From the NCBI GenBank assembly GCA_902489665.1, contig CABUAT010000002.1:69637-133636 (forward strand): a stretch of 64,000 nucleotides of DNA. The letters run 5' to 3'. The notes under the pieces are model-generated. The model saw only the letters and a list, made by a program, of their open reading frames with translations. It was not told the origin of the DNA and ran no database searches. Source of the DNA: an uncultured Collinsella sp. (GTDB taxonomy: Bacteria; Actinomycetota; Coriobacteriia; Coriobacteriales; Coriobacteriaceae). The translations under genes were made by a program, and so were the position numbers. Positions 17,676-25,999 of this stretch are shown piece after piece (position 1 is the stretch's first letter; each line of letters opens with the position of its first letter).

Positions 17676-19187
17676 TTATCTATAGGAAACGCTCTGCTGA
17701 GAATCCTTCACGACTACGTCGTGGGCGCCGCCTTCGACGATGGAGGTGGAGCTGACCAGCGTTAGGCGTGCCTTTTCCTGGAGCTCGGGGATCGAGAGGG
17801 CACCGCAGTTGCACATCGTGGACTTGACCTTGTAGAGCGTGCCGCCTACGCCGTCCTTGAGGGAACCGGCATAGGGAACGTAGGAGTCAACGCCCTCGAC
17901 GAAGCTGAGCTTCGCGGCGCCGCCCAGGTCGTAGCGCTGCCAGTTGCGGGCACGCGCAGAACCCTCGCCCCAGTACTCCTTCATGTACTGGCCATTGACA
18001 TTGACGCGCTCGGTCGGGCTCTCGTCGAAGCGGGCGAAGTAGCGACCCAGCATCATAAAGTCGGCACCCATGGCAAGGGCGAGCGTCATGTGGTAGTCGT
18101 AGACGATACCGCCGTCGGAGCACACGGGCACGTAGACGCCGGTCTCCTCGTAGTACTCGTCGCGAGCGCGGCAGACGTCGATCAGCGCGGTAGCCTGGCC
18201 ACGGCCGATGCCCTTGGTCTCGCGGGTGATGCAGATGGAACCGCCGCCGATACCGACCTTGATGAAGTCGGCACCGCAGTCGGCCAGGAAGCGGAAGCCC
18301 TCGGCGTCGACAACGTTACCGGCACCGACCTTGACGTCCTCGCCGTAGTTGGCGCGGATCCACTCGATGGTGCGCTTCTGCCACTCGCTGAAGCCCTCGG
18401 AAGAGTCGATGCACAGGACATCGGCGCCGGCCTCGATGAGCAGCGGCACGCGCTCGGCATAGTCGCGGGTGTTGATACCGGCGCCGACCATGTAGCGCTT
18501 GTCGTTATCGAGCAGCTCGTTGGGGTTGGTCTTGTGGCTGTCGTAGTCCTTGCGGAAAACGATGCCCATCAGGTGATCGTAGTCGTCGACGATGGGCAGG
18601 GCGTTGAGCTTATTGTCCCAGATGACGTCGTTAGCGACCTTGAGGCTGATGTTCTTGTCGCCCACGATGAGCTGCTCACGCGGGGTCATGAACTCGGAGA
18701 CCTTCGTCTGGTGGTCATCGCGACTGGGACGATAGTCACGGCTGGTGACGATGCCCAGGAGCTTACCCTTGGGAGTGCCGTCGTCGGTGACCGGCATGGT
18801 GGAGTGGCCGGTCTTCTCCTTGAGCTCGATGACCTGCTCCATGGTCATGTCGGGGGTCAGCGTGGAATCGGACTGAACGAAACCGGCCTTGTGATCCTTG
18901 ACGGCCTTGACCATGGCGGCCTCGGACTCGGCGCTCTGGGAACCGTAAATGAAGGACAGGCCGCCCTCGGTAGCGAGCGCGACGCCCATGTCGACGCCCG
19001 AGACGGACTGCATGATGGCGGAAACCATGGGGATGTTCAGGGTGATTGCCGGCTTCTCACCGCGCTTATAGCGGGTTAGCGGCGTCTTAAGAGAGACGTT
19101 GTTGGGGATGCACTGCGAGGACGAGTAACCAGGGACCAGCAGATACTCCGAAAACGTGTGGGACTCACCGGGAAAGAACGTAGCCAT
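17676..19187 (-). CDS. guaB: IMP dehydrogenase
   Basis: A 503-residue IMPDH. After a short barrel segment (IPMVSAIMQSVSG) come two CBS domains (about residues 100-215), then the rest of the (beta/alpha)8 barrel. The catalytic-cysteine loop reads GIGGGSICITRE, followed by the flap region GRYFARFDESP. It oxidises IMP to XMP, the committed step to GMP. The loop is the GGGSICITRE variant rather than the GPGSICTTR of Escherichia coli; both carry the catalytic cysteine. Confidence 0.93.
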   Translation of the reverse strand: MATFFPGESHTFSEYLLVPGYSSSQCIPNNVSLKTPLTRYKRGEKPAITLNIPMVSAIMQSVSGVDMGVALATEGGLSFIYGSQSAESEAAMVKAVKDHKAGFVQSDSTLTPDMTMEQVIELKEKTGHSTMPVTDDGTPKGKLLGIVTSRDYRPSRDDHQTKVSEFMTPREQLIVGDKNISLKVANDVIWDNKLNALPIVDDYDHLMGIVFRKDYDSHKTNPNELLDNDKRYMVGAGINTRDYAERVPLLIEAGADVLCIDSSEGFSEWQKRTIEWIRANYGEDVKVGAGNVVDAEGFRFLADCGADFIKVGIGGGSICITRETKGIGRGQATALIDVCRARDEYYEETGVYVPVCSDGGIVYDYHMTLALAMGADFMMLGRYFARFDESPTERVNVNGQYMKEYWGEGSARARNWQRYDLGGAAKLSFVEGVDSYVPYAGSLKDGVGGTLYKVKSTMCNCGALSIPELQEKARLTLVSSTSIVEGGAHDVVVKDSQQSVSYR

Positions 19188-19266
19188 GTTTCTCCTTTTT
19201 CCATGCGACCGGTCGGCTGCAGGCCTCGTAGGACCCAGCCCAACCTTGGGCGCCCAATACTGGGGA

Positions 19267-19295
19267 AGTATCTTAACGCACTTTGACTGCTACAA
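19267..19295 (-). promoter_or_regulatory. Candidate promoter of guaB
   Basis: On the minus strand TTGTAG (19290-19295) and GATACT (19267-19272) are spaced by 17 bp, about 80 bp before the guaB start. The match to consensus is moderate. Confidence 0.4.
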
Positions 19296-19371
19296 TGCAT
19301 GATTTAAGAAGAGCACACGAGGGTTTGACGCAGGATTTGCGTTTGCCCAGCAAACACTTTAGCGGGGAGAC

Positions 19372-19725
19372 GTGAAGCGCATGGAGTACAGGACAACGGC
19401 AAAGCTGGTCATTCAAGCGTGCGACAAAGATCTGCCGGGCGTCTTCGGCCACGGCTGCGTCTTGCTGCTGCAGGGCATCGCCCGCGAGCATTCGCTCAAC
19501 CGCGCCGCCAAGAGCATGGGCATGGCCTATTCCAAAGCGTGGCGTATTGTGAACGAGGCGGAAGGCCAGCTGGGCTGCAAGCTCATCGAGCGCGACGGCG
19601 CCCGCGGATCCACCCTCACCCCCGCCGGCGAGCGAGCCATAGCGGTCTACGAAGAGCTGCAGGCCGACATTAACAACGTCATCGCCACCAAAGCCAACGC
19701 CCTCATCGCCAGCATCATAGAGTAG
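19372..19725 (+). CDS. ModE/LysR-type winged-helix DNA-binding protein
   Basis: A 117-residue protein made of one winged-helix domain: SLNRAAKSMGMAYSKAWRIVNEAE is the HTH, followed by the wing LIERDGARGSTLTPAGE. This resembles the N-terminal domain of ModE (molybdate regulators) without the molybdate-binding C-terminal part. The start could be the GTG at 19372 or the ATG at 19381; GGGGAG lies just upstream of both. It is divergent from guaB and no molybdate transport genes are in view, so its effector is unknown. Confidence 0.8.
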   Translation: MKRMEYRTTAKLVIQACDKDLPGVFGHGCVLLLQGIAREHSLNRAAKSMGMAYSKAWRIVNEAEGQLGCKLIERDGARGSTLTPAGERAIAVYEELQADINNVIATKANALIASIIE

Positions 19726-19749
19726 CCCATTTGGGACGGGGCTTTTTTA
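19724..19749 (+). terminator. Terminator of the ModE-like gene
   Basis: AGCCC pairs with GGGCT and is followed by six T, starting inside the stop codon of the upstream gene. Confidence 0.75.
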
Positions 19750-19766
19750 GCTGGTCGGTCACCATA

Positions 19767-19833
19767 GATGATTATTCTGGGACGGGGATTAAAAAATCAT
19801 TGATTTTTTAATCCCCGTCCCAGAATAATCATC
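19767..19833. repeat. Perfect 33-bp palindrome (hairpin of 67 nt)
   Basis: Two perfect 33-nt inverted arms (19767-19799 and 19801-19833) are separated by a single T. Each arm contains CTGGGACGGGGATTAAAAAA or its complement. The TGA stop of the converging PLP-enzyme gene (19829-19831) lies inside the right arm. It can work as a bidirectional terminator and shares the GGGACGGGG core with the terminator just to its left. Confidence 0.9.
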
Positions 19834-20836
19834 GAAGGGCGTTGTCTAGGGTGGCCGCTACAACCAGGGGGTTGTCGGTGCCGGCGAAGAGGCGGATGGT
19901 GCTCCCCTGCTTGCCGCGTGGAGCCGAAAGGCGCGTCGTTGCGCCGCCGGCGGGCGATGTGCGAAACTCCCCGGGCAAAGCATCGAACAGCTCGCGCGCA
20001 CTACGCTCGATAAGGTCAAATTCAACTGCCGGACCAAAGCCGTGCTCGAGGATTCCCGTTGCAACCGCATGATCGGGATGCGAGCTCAGCCCGGGATAGC
20101 GCACGTTGCACACCATCTCGTTGGCGGCCAGATACTCGGCCAGCGCACGGGCGCGGTCGAAATGCGCCTGCATGCGGACATCGAGCGAGTCCAGCCCGCG
20201 CTCCAGCACACCGGCCTCGTCAGCAGGCATATCAAGCTTGGCCAAGCCACAGCCCTCGAGCAGGGCATGCGCGCACTCAGCCGCGGCATCCACGCGATGG
20301 CGCTTGAGCTGCGAGCGCGCGGCCGATACGGCAACCAACTTGCGCGGAGCATCACCGGCGCATACACGATCGAGCGCCTCAAGCGACAGCGCAGCACCCA
20401 GCCGCAGCGGATCGCAGCCAAAAGCCGACGCCACGGTGTTGTCCACAACAAGCAGCGCGCGGGCCTCACGAGCCGCGCGGCCAAGAGCGCGAAGGACGGG
20501 CACACGCAGGCCAAAGCCACCGATGGAGTTCACAAACCACCACAGGTGCGGCACCTCGGCATCAAACGAAGCGTCAAAGTCCTCGGACGCGGCGGCAAAC
20601 GCCGCAACCGACGGCTCTCCAACGAGCACAACGTCGCAAGCATCAAAGCCGCGCTCAAACGCATCGGCAAAGTCGTCCGCAAAGGCCACCAGGCGGTCAC
20701 CGGGACGCACAATCCCCAGCAGCGACAGCCCTGCCGGCACATGCGGGGCCGCAAGCAACTGCGCCTCACGCGCGCCGGTCCTCAAAGCCCAAGCCTCTTC
20801 TAGCTGCTGTACGCCCACACGGCACCGCCCCTTCAT
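19829..20836 (-). CDS. Degenerate Cys/Met-metabolism PLP-enzyme homologue
   Basis: The 335-residue protein follows the cystathionine gamma-synthase/methionine gamma-lyase fold: LLVVDNTVASAFG matches the conserved VDNTFASP segment, and GSTIRLFAGTDNP the C-terminal substrate-binding arginine segment. The segment that should hold the PLP lysine (usually S-x-TK-Y) reads VAVSAARSQLKRHRVDA and lacks the normal pattern, and the N-terminal substrate loop is short. It may have lost PLP chemistry or use a shifted lysine. The ATG at 20836 follows a terminator hairpin closely and has no clear ribosome-binding site. Confidence 0.65.
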   Translation of the reverse strand: MKGRCRVGVQQLEEAWALRTGAREAQLLAAPHVPAGLSLLGIVRPGDRLVAFADDFADAFERGFDACDVVLVGEPSVAAFAAASEDFDASFDAEVPHLWWFVNSIGGFGLRVPVLRALGRAAREARALLVVDNTVASAFGCDPLRLGAALSLEALDRVCAGDAPRKLVAVSAARSQLKRHRVDAAAECAHALLEGCGLAKLDMPADEAGVLERGLDSLDVRMQAHFDRARALAEYLAANEMVCNVRYPGLSSHPDHAVATGILEHGFGPAVEFDLIERSARELFDALPGEFRTSPAGGATTRLSAPRGKQGSTIRLFAGTDNPLVVAATLDNALR

Positions 20837-20846
20837 AAGCAAAATC

Positions 20847-20875
20847 CCACGATGCGGGTGTTCCCCGCATCGTGG
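20847..20875 (-). terminator. Terminator after the sucrose hydrolase gene
   Basis: CCACGATGCGGG and CCCCGCATCGTGG form a stem that on the minus strand is followed by GATTTTGCTT. It lies about 40 bp past the scrB stop codon. Confidence 0.7.
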
Positions 20876-20914
20876 ACAACGGCTGCAGTATAGCGCCGAT
20901 ATGCGACGAATCGC

Positions 20915-22447
20915 CTAGATGATGAGCGTGTGATAGTTCACGCTCGCACCCGGAGCGTCAACGGTCACGCCATAGGCCTCGGGATAGATGCGCGTCGAGA
21001 ACACGAGCGCACCATCGTTCACAAACACCTCGACCGAGGAAACATCGCCAACAATGCGCACGTTACTAACCTCGTCGACGGGCTCCCAACGCACGGTACG
21101 ACCGCAGCCGGCAGAAGCGCGACTCTCATCGGTAAATCGCATCTCAAAGCGCGAGGGCAGTTCGCCCTCGACGGGAACAAACGCCAGCTTCAGCTCGCCA
21201 TCAACGGTCACGGTAAACGCGCTGTCGACACCGTCGACAACAACGTCAAAGCAGGTATCACCGGCAACCTCCAACGAGCCCTCCCCCACACGCACCGAGG
21301 CATAATGGCGCTCGATCTCGCGCGCCGGCTGCTGCAGTACCACGCCGCCAGCACCGGCTGTAAGCTCACGCGGCACCGTCATGCAGTGCTGCCAGCCACA
21401 CGCCACGGTGGGGTCGTTGCCATAGGTCGGCTCATCGGGCATGCCCATCCAGCCAATCAGAATGTGACGACCGTCCTCGGCCGTGAACTCCTGCGGAGCA
21501 TAGAAGTCAAAACCGGCGTCCCACAGGCGGAACTCGCCCAGCTCATAGGCACCGTCACCACCCGTAATGTCGCCCGTTACAGGCATGTAGCCAGCAGCGT
21601 ATACGTTGCCGCGGTCCCAACGGCCGCCCTCGAGGCCCTGGGGCGAGAAGGACAGCCACTTCGCCGGTACACCGCCATCCGCCTCAAGCTCAAGGTATCC
21701 CGGGCACTCCCACATAAAGCCAAAACGCTCGGGCGTAGACACACGACTCTCGAGCTCCCAACTCAGCATATCCGCCGAGCCATACACCAGGATCTCGCCC
21801 ACATCGCGCCCGGCGCCCTCGCCGTGCATGACGCAAAATCGACTATCGACATGCGGACCATCCACGCGGCGACGCGCGCCCAGCACCATGTGATAACGCC
21901 CGTCCGCGTCACGCCACACCTTGGGATCGCGCACATGGCAGGTCAAATCCTCGGGATAATCCTCGGAAGCCAGCACCACGCGCTTGGCGCCAAACGCCTG
22001 ACCGTCGGTACTCTCCACATAGACGGTATCAGCGCGACGGCCGGTATTGACGTAGTCGTACGTCCCGTCCGCATCGGGAAGCTTCACGTTGCCTGTGTAC
22101 AGCACGCGAATACGGCCGTCCTCGGCAAGCGCGGAGCCCGAATACACACCGTGGCAATCGAACGGCTCGTCGGGCAGCAGCGGGGCGCCAACGTAGTCCC
22201 ACGTCATAAGGTCGCGACTCGTCACATGACCCCAAGCCTTAACGCCACCCTCGACATCAAACGGCGCATACTGAAAATAGGCATGGAACACGCCACCCGC
22301 CTGGCAAAGACCGTTGGGGTCGTTGAGCCAGCCCGCCGGCGGCATAATATGGAAGCGCTGGCCATATGCGCCATGACCGCACTCAGAGGCGGCGGCGTCA
22401 ACAGCGGCAACCAGCTTTGCAAGGTCGCGGCCAAGTGCATTAGACAT
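20915..22447 (-). CDS. scrB: Glycoside hydrolase family 32, sucrose-6-phosphate hydrolase
   Basis: The 510-residue protein has the GH32 signatures in order: GWLNDPNGL (nucleophile Asp) near residue 39, RDPKVW (transition-state Asp) and WECPGYLEL (acid/base Glu). A C-terminal beta-sandwich follows. It hydrolyses the fructosyl bond of phosphorylated sucrose, and probably related fructosides. There is no signal peptide, so it acts inside the cell. It lies downstream of the sucrose PTS gene with a 106-bp gap and is probably in one operon with it. Confidence 0.92.
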   Translation of the reverse strand: MSNALGRDLAKLVAAVDAAASECGHGAYGQRFHIMPPAGWLNDPNGLCQAGGVFHAYFQYAPFDVEGGVKAWGHVTSRDLMTWDYVGAPLLPDEPFDCHGVYSGSALAEDGRIRVLYTGNVKLPDADGTYDYVNTGRRADTVYVESTDGQAFGAKRVVLASEDYPEDLTCHVRDPKVWRDADGRYHMVLGARRRVDGPHVDSRFCVMHGEGAGRDVGEILVYGSADMLSWELESRVSTPERFGFMWECPGYLELEADGGVPAKWLSFSPQGLEGGRWDRGNVYAAGYMPVTGDITGGDGAYELGEFRLWDAGFDFYAPQEFTAEDGRHILIGWMGMPDEPTYGNDPTVACGWQHCMTVPRELTAGAGGVVLQQPAREIERHYASVRVGEGSLEVAGDTCFDVVVDGVDSAFTVTVDGELKLAFVPVEGELPSRFEMRFTDESRASAGCGRTVRWEPVDEVSNVRIVGDVSSVEVFVNDGALVFSTRIYPEAYGVTVDAPGASVNYHTLII

Positions 22448-22553
22448 ATCAAAGTCCTAACGGATCGAAAGTTACAAGGCGCCAGAGATCGGCGCCAAAT
22501 GCGGGAAACACCCGCGAGCATACAGCCCGCGGGCACCCCTCAATCAAAAGCTC

Positions 22554-23954
22554 TTAGGCCTGCTCGGAAGCCTTGGGCTCATCCTTGTACAGGACAAACG
22601 AGATGGCAAAGGAAACCAGCGCGGCGATCGCAAACATGATCGCGTACTGCACGGGCTGGGCCAGGCACAGCAAAATACCGAAGATACCGGTAACGCCCGT
22701 GCCGGAGGCAGCCAGCGAAGTGAGCGCGCAGACCAAGGCACCGCAACCGCCGCCGATGCAGCCGGCGATGAAGGGCTTAAAGAAGCGCAGGTTCACACCA
22801 AAGATGGCAGGCTCGGTAATGCCCATGAAGGCGGACAGAGCCGAAGGAAGCGCCAGACCCTTGATCTTGGCATCGCGGGTCTTAAAGGCAACGGCGAGTG
22901 CGGCGCCACCCTGAGCGATGTTGGCAGCGCTGGCGATGGGCAGCCAATAGGTCACGCCGTACTGGGCGAGCTGGCCCAGGTCGATGGCTGTGTACATCTG
23001 GTGGATACCGGTAACGACCGTGGGGGCATAGAACAGGCCGACGATAAAGGAACCGATGCCGAAGGGCAGGGTTAGCAGGGCCTGGATCAGACCGAGGATG
23101 GCGTTCTCGGCCCAGACGAAGATGGGGCCGACGGCAACGAGCGTCACGAGCACGGTCACGAACACCGAGACGAGCGGAGTCACAAAGAGATCGAACATCT
23201 CAGGAACGATCTTGTGCAGGCGCTTCTCGAGGAAGGCGAGAATGGCGCAGGCGATGACGATGGGGATCACATGGCCCTGATAGCCGACCCACTCAAGGCT
23301 GTACACGCCGGGGATGACGTTGACCATGGTCTGCACGCCCTCGGAGGCAACCGTATAGGCGCTCTGCAGCGAGGAGTTGATGAATGCACCACCGACGACG
23401 GCGCCCAGATACGGGTTGGCGCCAAAGGCCTTAGCGGCGGAGTAACCGATCAGGATCTGTAGAATGCCAAAGGACGTGCCCGAGACTAGGTCGGCGATCT
23501 TATAAATAAAGTTATTGGTGTCGAGCGCGATAAAGCCGTTGGAGGCCATAAAGTTGAGGGCGCTCATAATGCCCAGCAGCAGGCCCGAAGCCACGATGGC
23601 GGGGATGATGGGGACAAAGACGTCGCCGAGCACCTTAATGGCACGCATAAAGATGTTCTGCTGCTGCGCCGCTGCCTCCTTGACCTCGGCCTTGGTGGCA
23701 GCCTCGACGCCGCTGAGCGCAATGAACTCGTCGTAGACCTTGTTGACGGTGCCAGTGCCAAAAATAATCTGGAGCTGGCCCTGGGCCTCAAAGACGCCCT
23801 TGGCGCCGTCGATATTCTCGAGGGCCTCCTTGTCGACCTTGGCGTTATCGGCAATCACAAGGCGCAGACGCGTGGCGCAGTGTGCGGCAGAGACGACGTT
23901 GTCGGCGCCACCGATGTTGTCGAGCACCTCTTGGGCTGATTTGCGGTAGTCCAT
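22554..23954 (-). CDS. scrA: PTS sucrose-type EIIBC permease
   Basis: The 466-residue protein has an N-terminal EIIB domain with phosphorylatable Cys26 (AAHCATRLRL), a short linker, and a ten-helix EIIC channel domain with GITEPAIFGVNLRFFKP. It imports and phosphorylates a disaccharide, most likely sucrose given the adjacent GH32 hydrolase. No EIIA domain is attached, so a separate EIIA is needed. The ATG at 23954 is chosen because AAAGGGAAG lies just upstream; a longer reading adds 11 residues. A LacI-type operator overlaps its promoter. Confidence 0.92.
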   Translation of the reverse strand: MDYRKSAQEVLDNIGGADNVVSAAHCATRLRLVIADNAKVDKEALENIDGAKGVFEAQGQLQIIFGTGTVNKVYDEFIALSGVEAATKAEVKEAAAQQQNIFMRAIKVLGDVFVPIIPAIVASGLLLGIMSALNFMASNGFIALDTNNFIYKIADLVSGTSFGILQILIGYSAAKAFGANPYLGAVVGGAFINSSLQSAYTVASEGVQTMVNVIPGVYSLEWVGYQGHVIPIVIACAILAFLEKRLHKIVPEMFDLFVTPLVSVFVTVLVTLVAVGPIFVWAENAILGLIQALLTLPFGIGSFIVGLFYAPTVVTGIHQMYTAIDLGQLAQYGVTYWLPIASAANIAQGGAALAVAFKTRDAKIKGLALPSALSAFMGITEPAIFGVNLRFFKPFIAGCIGGGCGALVCALTSLAASGTGVTGIFGILLCLAQPVQYAIMFAIAALVSFAISFVLYKDEPKASEQA

Positions 23955-24008
23955 GACTTCCCTTTCCTCCAACGGGCGCATTTGCACCCGGCCATCTTTG
24001 ACACTTAC

Positions 24009-24036
24009 ACTGTAATCGTTTTCATAGTAGGGTGAA
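24009..24036 (-). promoter_or_regulatory. scrA promoter with LacI-family operator
   Basis: On the minus strand TTCACC (24031-24036) and TACAGT (24009-24014) are 16 bp apart. The dyad TGTAATCGTTTTCA (24011-24024) with the central CG typical of LacI-family operators covers the -10 box and part of the spacer, so bound repressor would block polymerase. Confidence 0.65.
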
Positions 24037-24112
24037 CGGTAGAAAAAGGCCGGCGAAAGGTAGTTTTAAGGCAAAAACAGGCGACTCAGAGGCAGACAGA
24101 CGTGCCCAAAAC

Positions 24113-25093
24113 CTAGACATTCATAAGCTGATGGCCGAGTTTGAGCGTCTTGAGACCGCTCTCCCCCTCAACGCCATCGAGCGTGTTGAGCAACATATTG
24201 GTCGCCTCGACGCCACTGGTCAGATACCCATAGTGCACGGTGGGAATGCCGCCCGTCAGCGCGCGCAAAAACGCGTTGTCGCCAAAACCGCTTACGCGGT
24301 GTATGCCCTCACCCATGCCGCGAACCTCATCGATAGCACGCAGAGCGCCCGCCGCCATGGTGTCGGTCGCGCAGGCGATAAACGAAACGTCGGGAGCAAC
24401 GGAAAGCAGCTCACGCGCCGCACCATAGCCCGAGTCGAGCGTAAACGAGCCCAGACGAATCAAGGCGGCATCGAGCGGGTTACCCGCTGCGCGCAGGCCG
24501 GCCTCAAAACCGCGACGGCGGTCATAACCGGCCGCGCGGTCCTCTTCGGTAACTCCGATGTAGGCGATCTTGCCATCCACCCGACCCGCAAGCGCGCGGC
24601 CGAGCTCAAAGGCGGCCTCGTAATCGTCGTGATAGACGCACGCCGCGCCCTCAACATTCTGGCCAATCAACACAATGGGTACACGGCACGACCCAATAGC
24701 GCGACGGTGCTCGTCGGTGATCATGGTTGCCACCAACACAATGCCGTCAACCGGGTGGTTTTGGAATAAATCGAGGTATTCGAGCTCACGATCGGCCGCG
24801 TTGTCGGTGTTGGCAAGCAGCATCTGGTAGCCACGGCGACCGAGCACCTGGCCAATACCGGCGGTAATGCGGCTCACGGATTCCGAGTTAATCTTAGGCA
24901 CGATGACGCCGATGAGCTTGGTGGAACCGGTGCGCAGCGCGCGAGCCTGACTAGATCGCACGTATCCGGTCAGCTCAATCGCCTGCTTAATGCGCTCGGC
25001 CTTGTCCGCCGAGATATATCCACCGTTGAGGTAGCGCGAGACCGCGGCGCTCGAAACGCCAGCCAACTCGGCCACATCTTTCATCTTTACCAC
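24113..25093 (-). CDS. scrR: LacI-family regulator of the sucrose locus
   Basis: The 326-residue protein has the N-terminal LacI HTH (MKDVAELAGVSSAAVSRYLNG) and hinge helix (SSQARALRTGST). A periplasmic-binding-like effector domain follows (IGVIVPKINSESVSRI). I start it at the GTG at 25093, 5 nt after AGGGG; an upstream ATG at 25126 would place coding sequence over the operator. Two LacI-type operators, one before scrA and one before this gene, suggest it represses both and is relieved by a sucrose-derived sugar. Confidence 0.88.
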   Translation of the reverse strand: MVKMKDVAELAGVSSAAVSRYLNGGYISADKAERIKQAIELTGYVRSSQARALRTGSTKLIGVIVPKINSESVSRITAGIGQVLGRRGYQMLLANTDNAADRELEYLDLFQNHPVDGIVLVATMITDEHRRAIGSCRVPIVLIGQNVEGAACVYHDDYEAAFELGRALAGRVDGKIAYIGVTEEDRAAGYDRRRGFEAGLRAAGNPLDAALIRLGSFTLDSGYGAARELLSVAPDVSFIACATDTMAAGALRAIDEVRGMGEGIHRVSGFGDNAFLRALTGGIPTVHYGYLTSGVEATNMLLNTLDGVEGESGLKTLKLGHQLMNV

Positions 25094-25108
25094 GAGCACC
25101 CCTGTCAT

Positions 25109-25122
25109 TGAAATCGCTTTCA
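25109..25122. promoter_or_regulatory. LacI-type operator before scrR
   Basis: TGAAATCGCTTTCA is a 14-bp dyad (one imperfect pair) with the central CG of LacI-family sites. It lies just upstream of the chosen scrR start and matches the operator before scrA in 11 of 14 positions, pointing to autoregulation. Confidence 0.75.
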
Positions 25123-25179
25123 CCATGATACCCGTGACGGCGCTTCGGATAAATCAATATCACCCAGGTCGAGCAAACG

Positions 25180-25292
25180 TCAGCGAGCGGGCAGCTGCCG
25201 TGGCGAGGTGCCGCGAAAGAGGAGCGAAGCGTACTTCATGTACGCGAGCGACGGTTTGAGCGGCAGATCGCCCGGCAGATGCCCGCGCAGCG
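25180..25292. repeat. Palindromic intergenic element, second family member
   Basis: The centre GCGTACTTCATGTACGC (25229-25245) lies inside outer arms that include GCGGGCA and TGCCCGC. Upstream of the centre is GCGAAAGAGGAGC. The element at 17439-17557 has GCAAAGAAGAGC before ACTTAATGT on its minus strand, so the two share the order and sequence of their cores. It fills the gap between scrR and the DUF4956 gene. Confidence 0.65.
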
Positions 25293-25330
25293 TCGAGCGG
25301 TCCGGCGTTCGTTAGAACACCGGAACATAG

Positions 25331-25996
25331 TTATCCATGATACTCGCCGTTGTACTGGATGAGGGTCAGGTCCTCAACGCCATCGAGCGTGCGAATCGCG
25401 TCGGCATAGGGCATGTCCACGCCGTCCGAGAATACCTCCACGGCCATCTCGACTTTGTCGCCGCGCATAGTCTTGGACTTAACGGTGAACTTGGTGCGCC
25501 CAAATGCACGCACGATATCGTCGCCGGTGGTCTGGCCCGTGTAGTGAATGACCATCATGTACACGCGCGACTTGTCATAGTGGCTCGCAAAGCCGGCGAT
25601 CATCACCACGATCACCACTGCCGTGAGCCCCACGAGCGCATACATGCCGGCGCCGGCCGTAATGCCCGTGGTAATGGCCCAAAACAGATACAGCAGGTCG
25701 AGCGGGTCCTTGACCGCCGTACGGTAGCGGACGATGGACAGAGCACCGACCATACCGAGCGAGATGACCACGTTCGTCGAGATCGCGAGCGTGACCATGC
25801 AGGTAAGCACGCACATGCCCACGAGCGTCACGGCAAAGCTACGCGAATACACCACGCCGGTAAAAAAGCGCTTGTACACGTAATAGATCAGGATGCCCAT
25901 GGCGAGCGCCACGAGCAGCGAAAGGCCGATCTTGGCAGGGTCGACCTGGCCAAACGCCTCCAAGACGGAGTTCTTAAAAAAGTCCCTGGTGCTCAT
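25331..25996 (-). CDS. DUF4956 membrane protein
   Basis: The 221-residue protein has three or four membrane helices between residues 20 and 135 and the conserved DUF4956 core ISLGMVGALSIVRYRTAVKDPLDLLYLFW. A soluble C-terminal ferredoxin-like region follows. The function is not established. The family is very often encoded beside VTC-domain and CotH genes, as it is here, and it is probably the last gene of the Pel-type operon (3 bp after the VTC gene). Confidence 0.85.
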   Translation of the reverse strand: MSTRDFFKNSVLEAFGQVDPAKIGLSLLVALAMGILIYYVYKRFFTGVVYSRSFAVTLVGMCVLTCMVTLAISTNVVISLGMVGALSIVRYRTAVKDPLDLLYLFWAITTGITAGAGMYALVGLTAVVIVVMIAGFASHYDKSRVYMMVIHYTGQTTGDDIVRAFGRTKFTVKSKTMRGDKVEMAVEVFSDGVDMPYADAIRTLDGVEDLTLIQYNGEYHG

Positions 25997-25999
25997 GGT

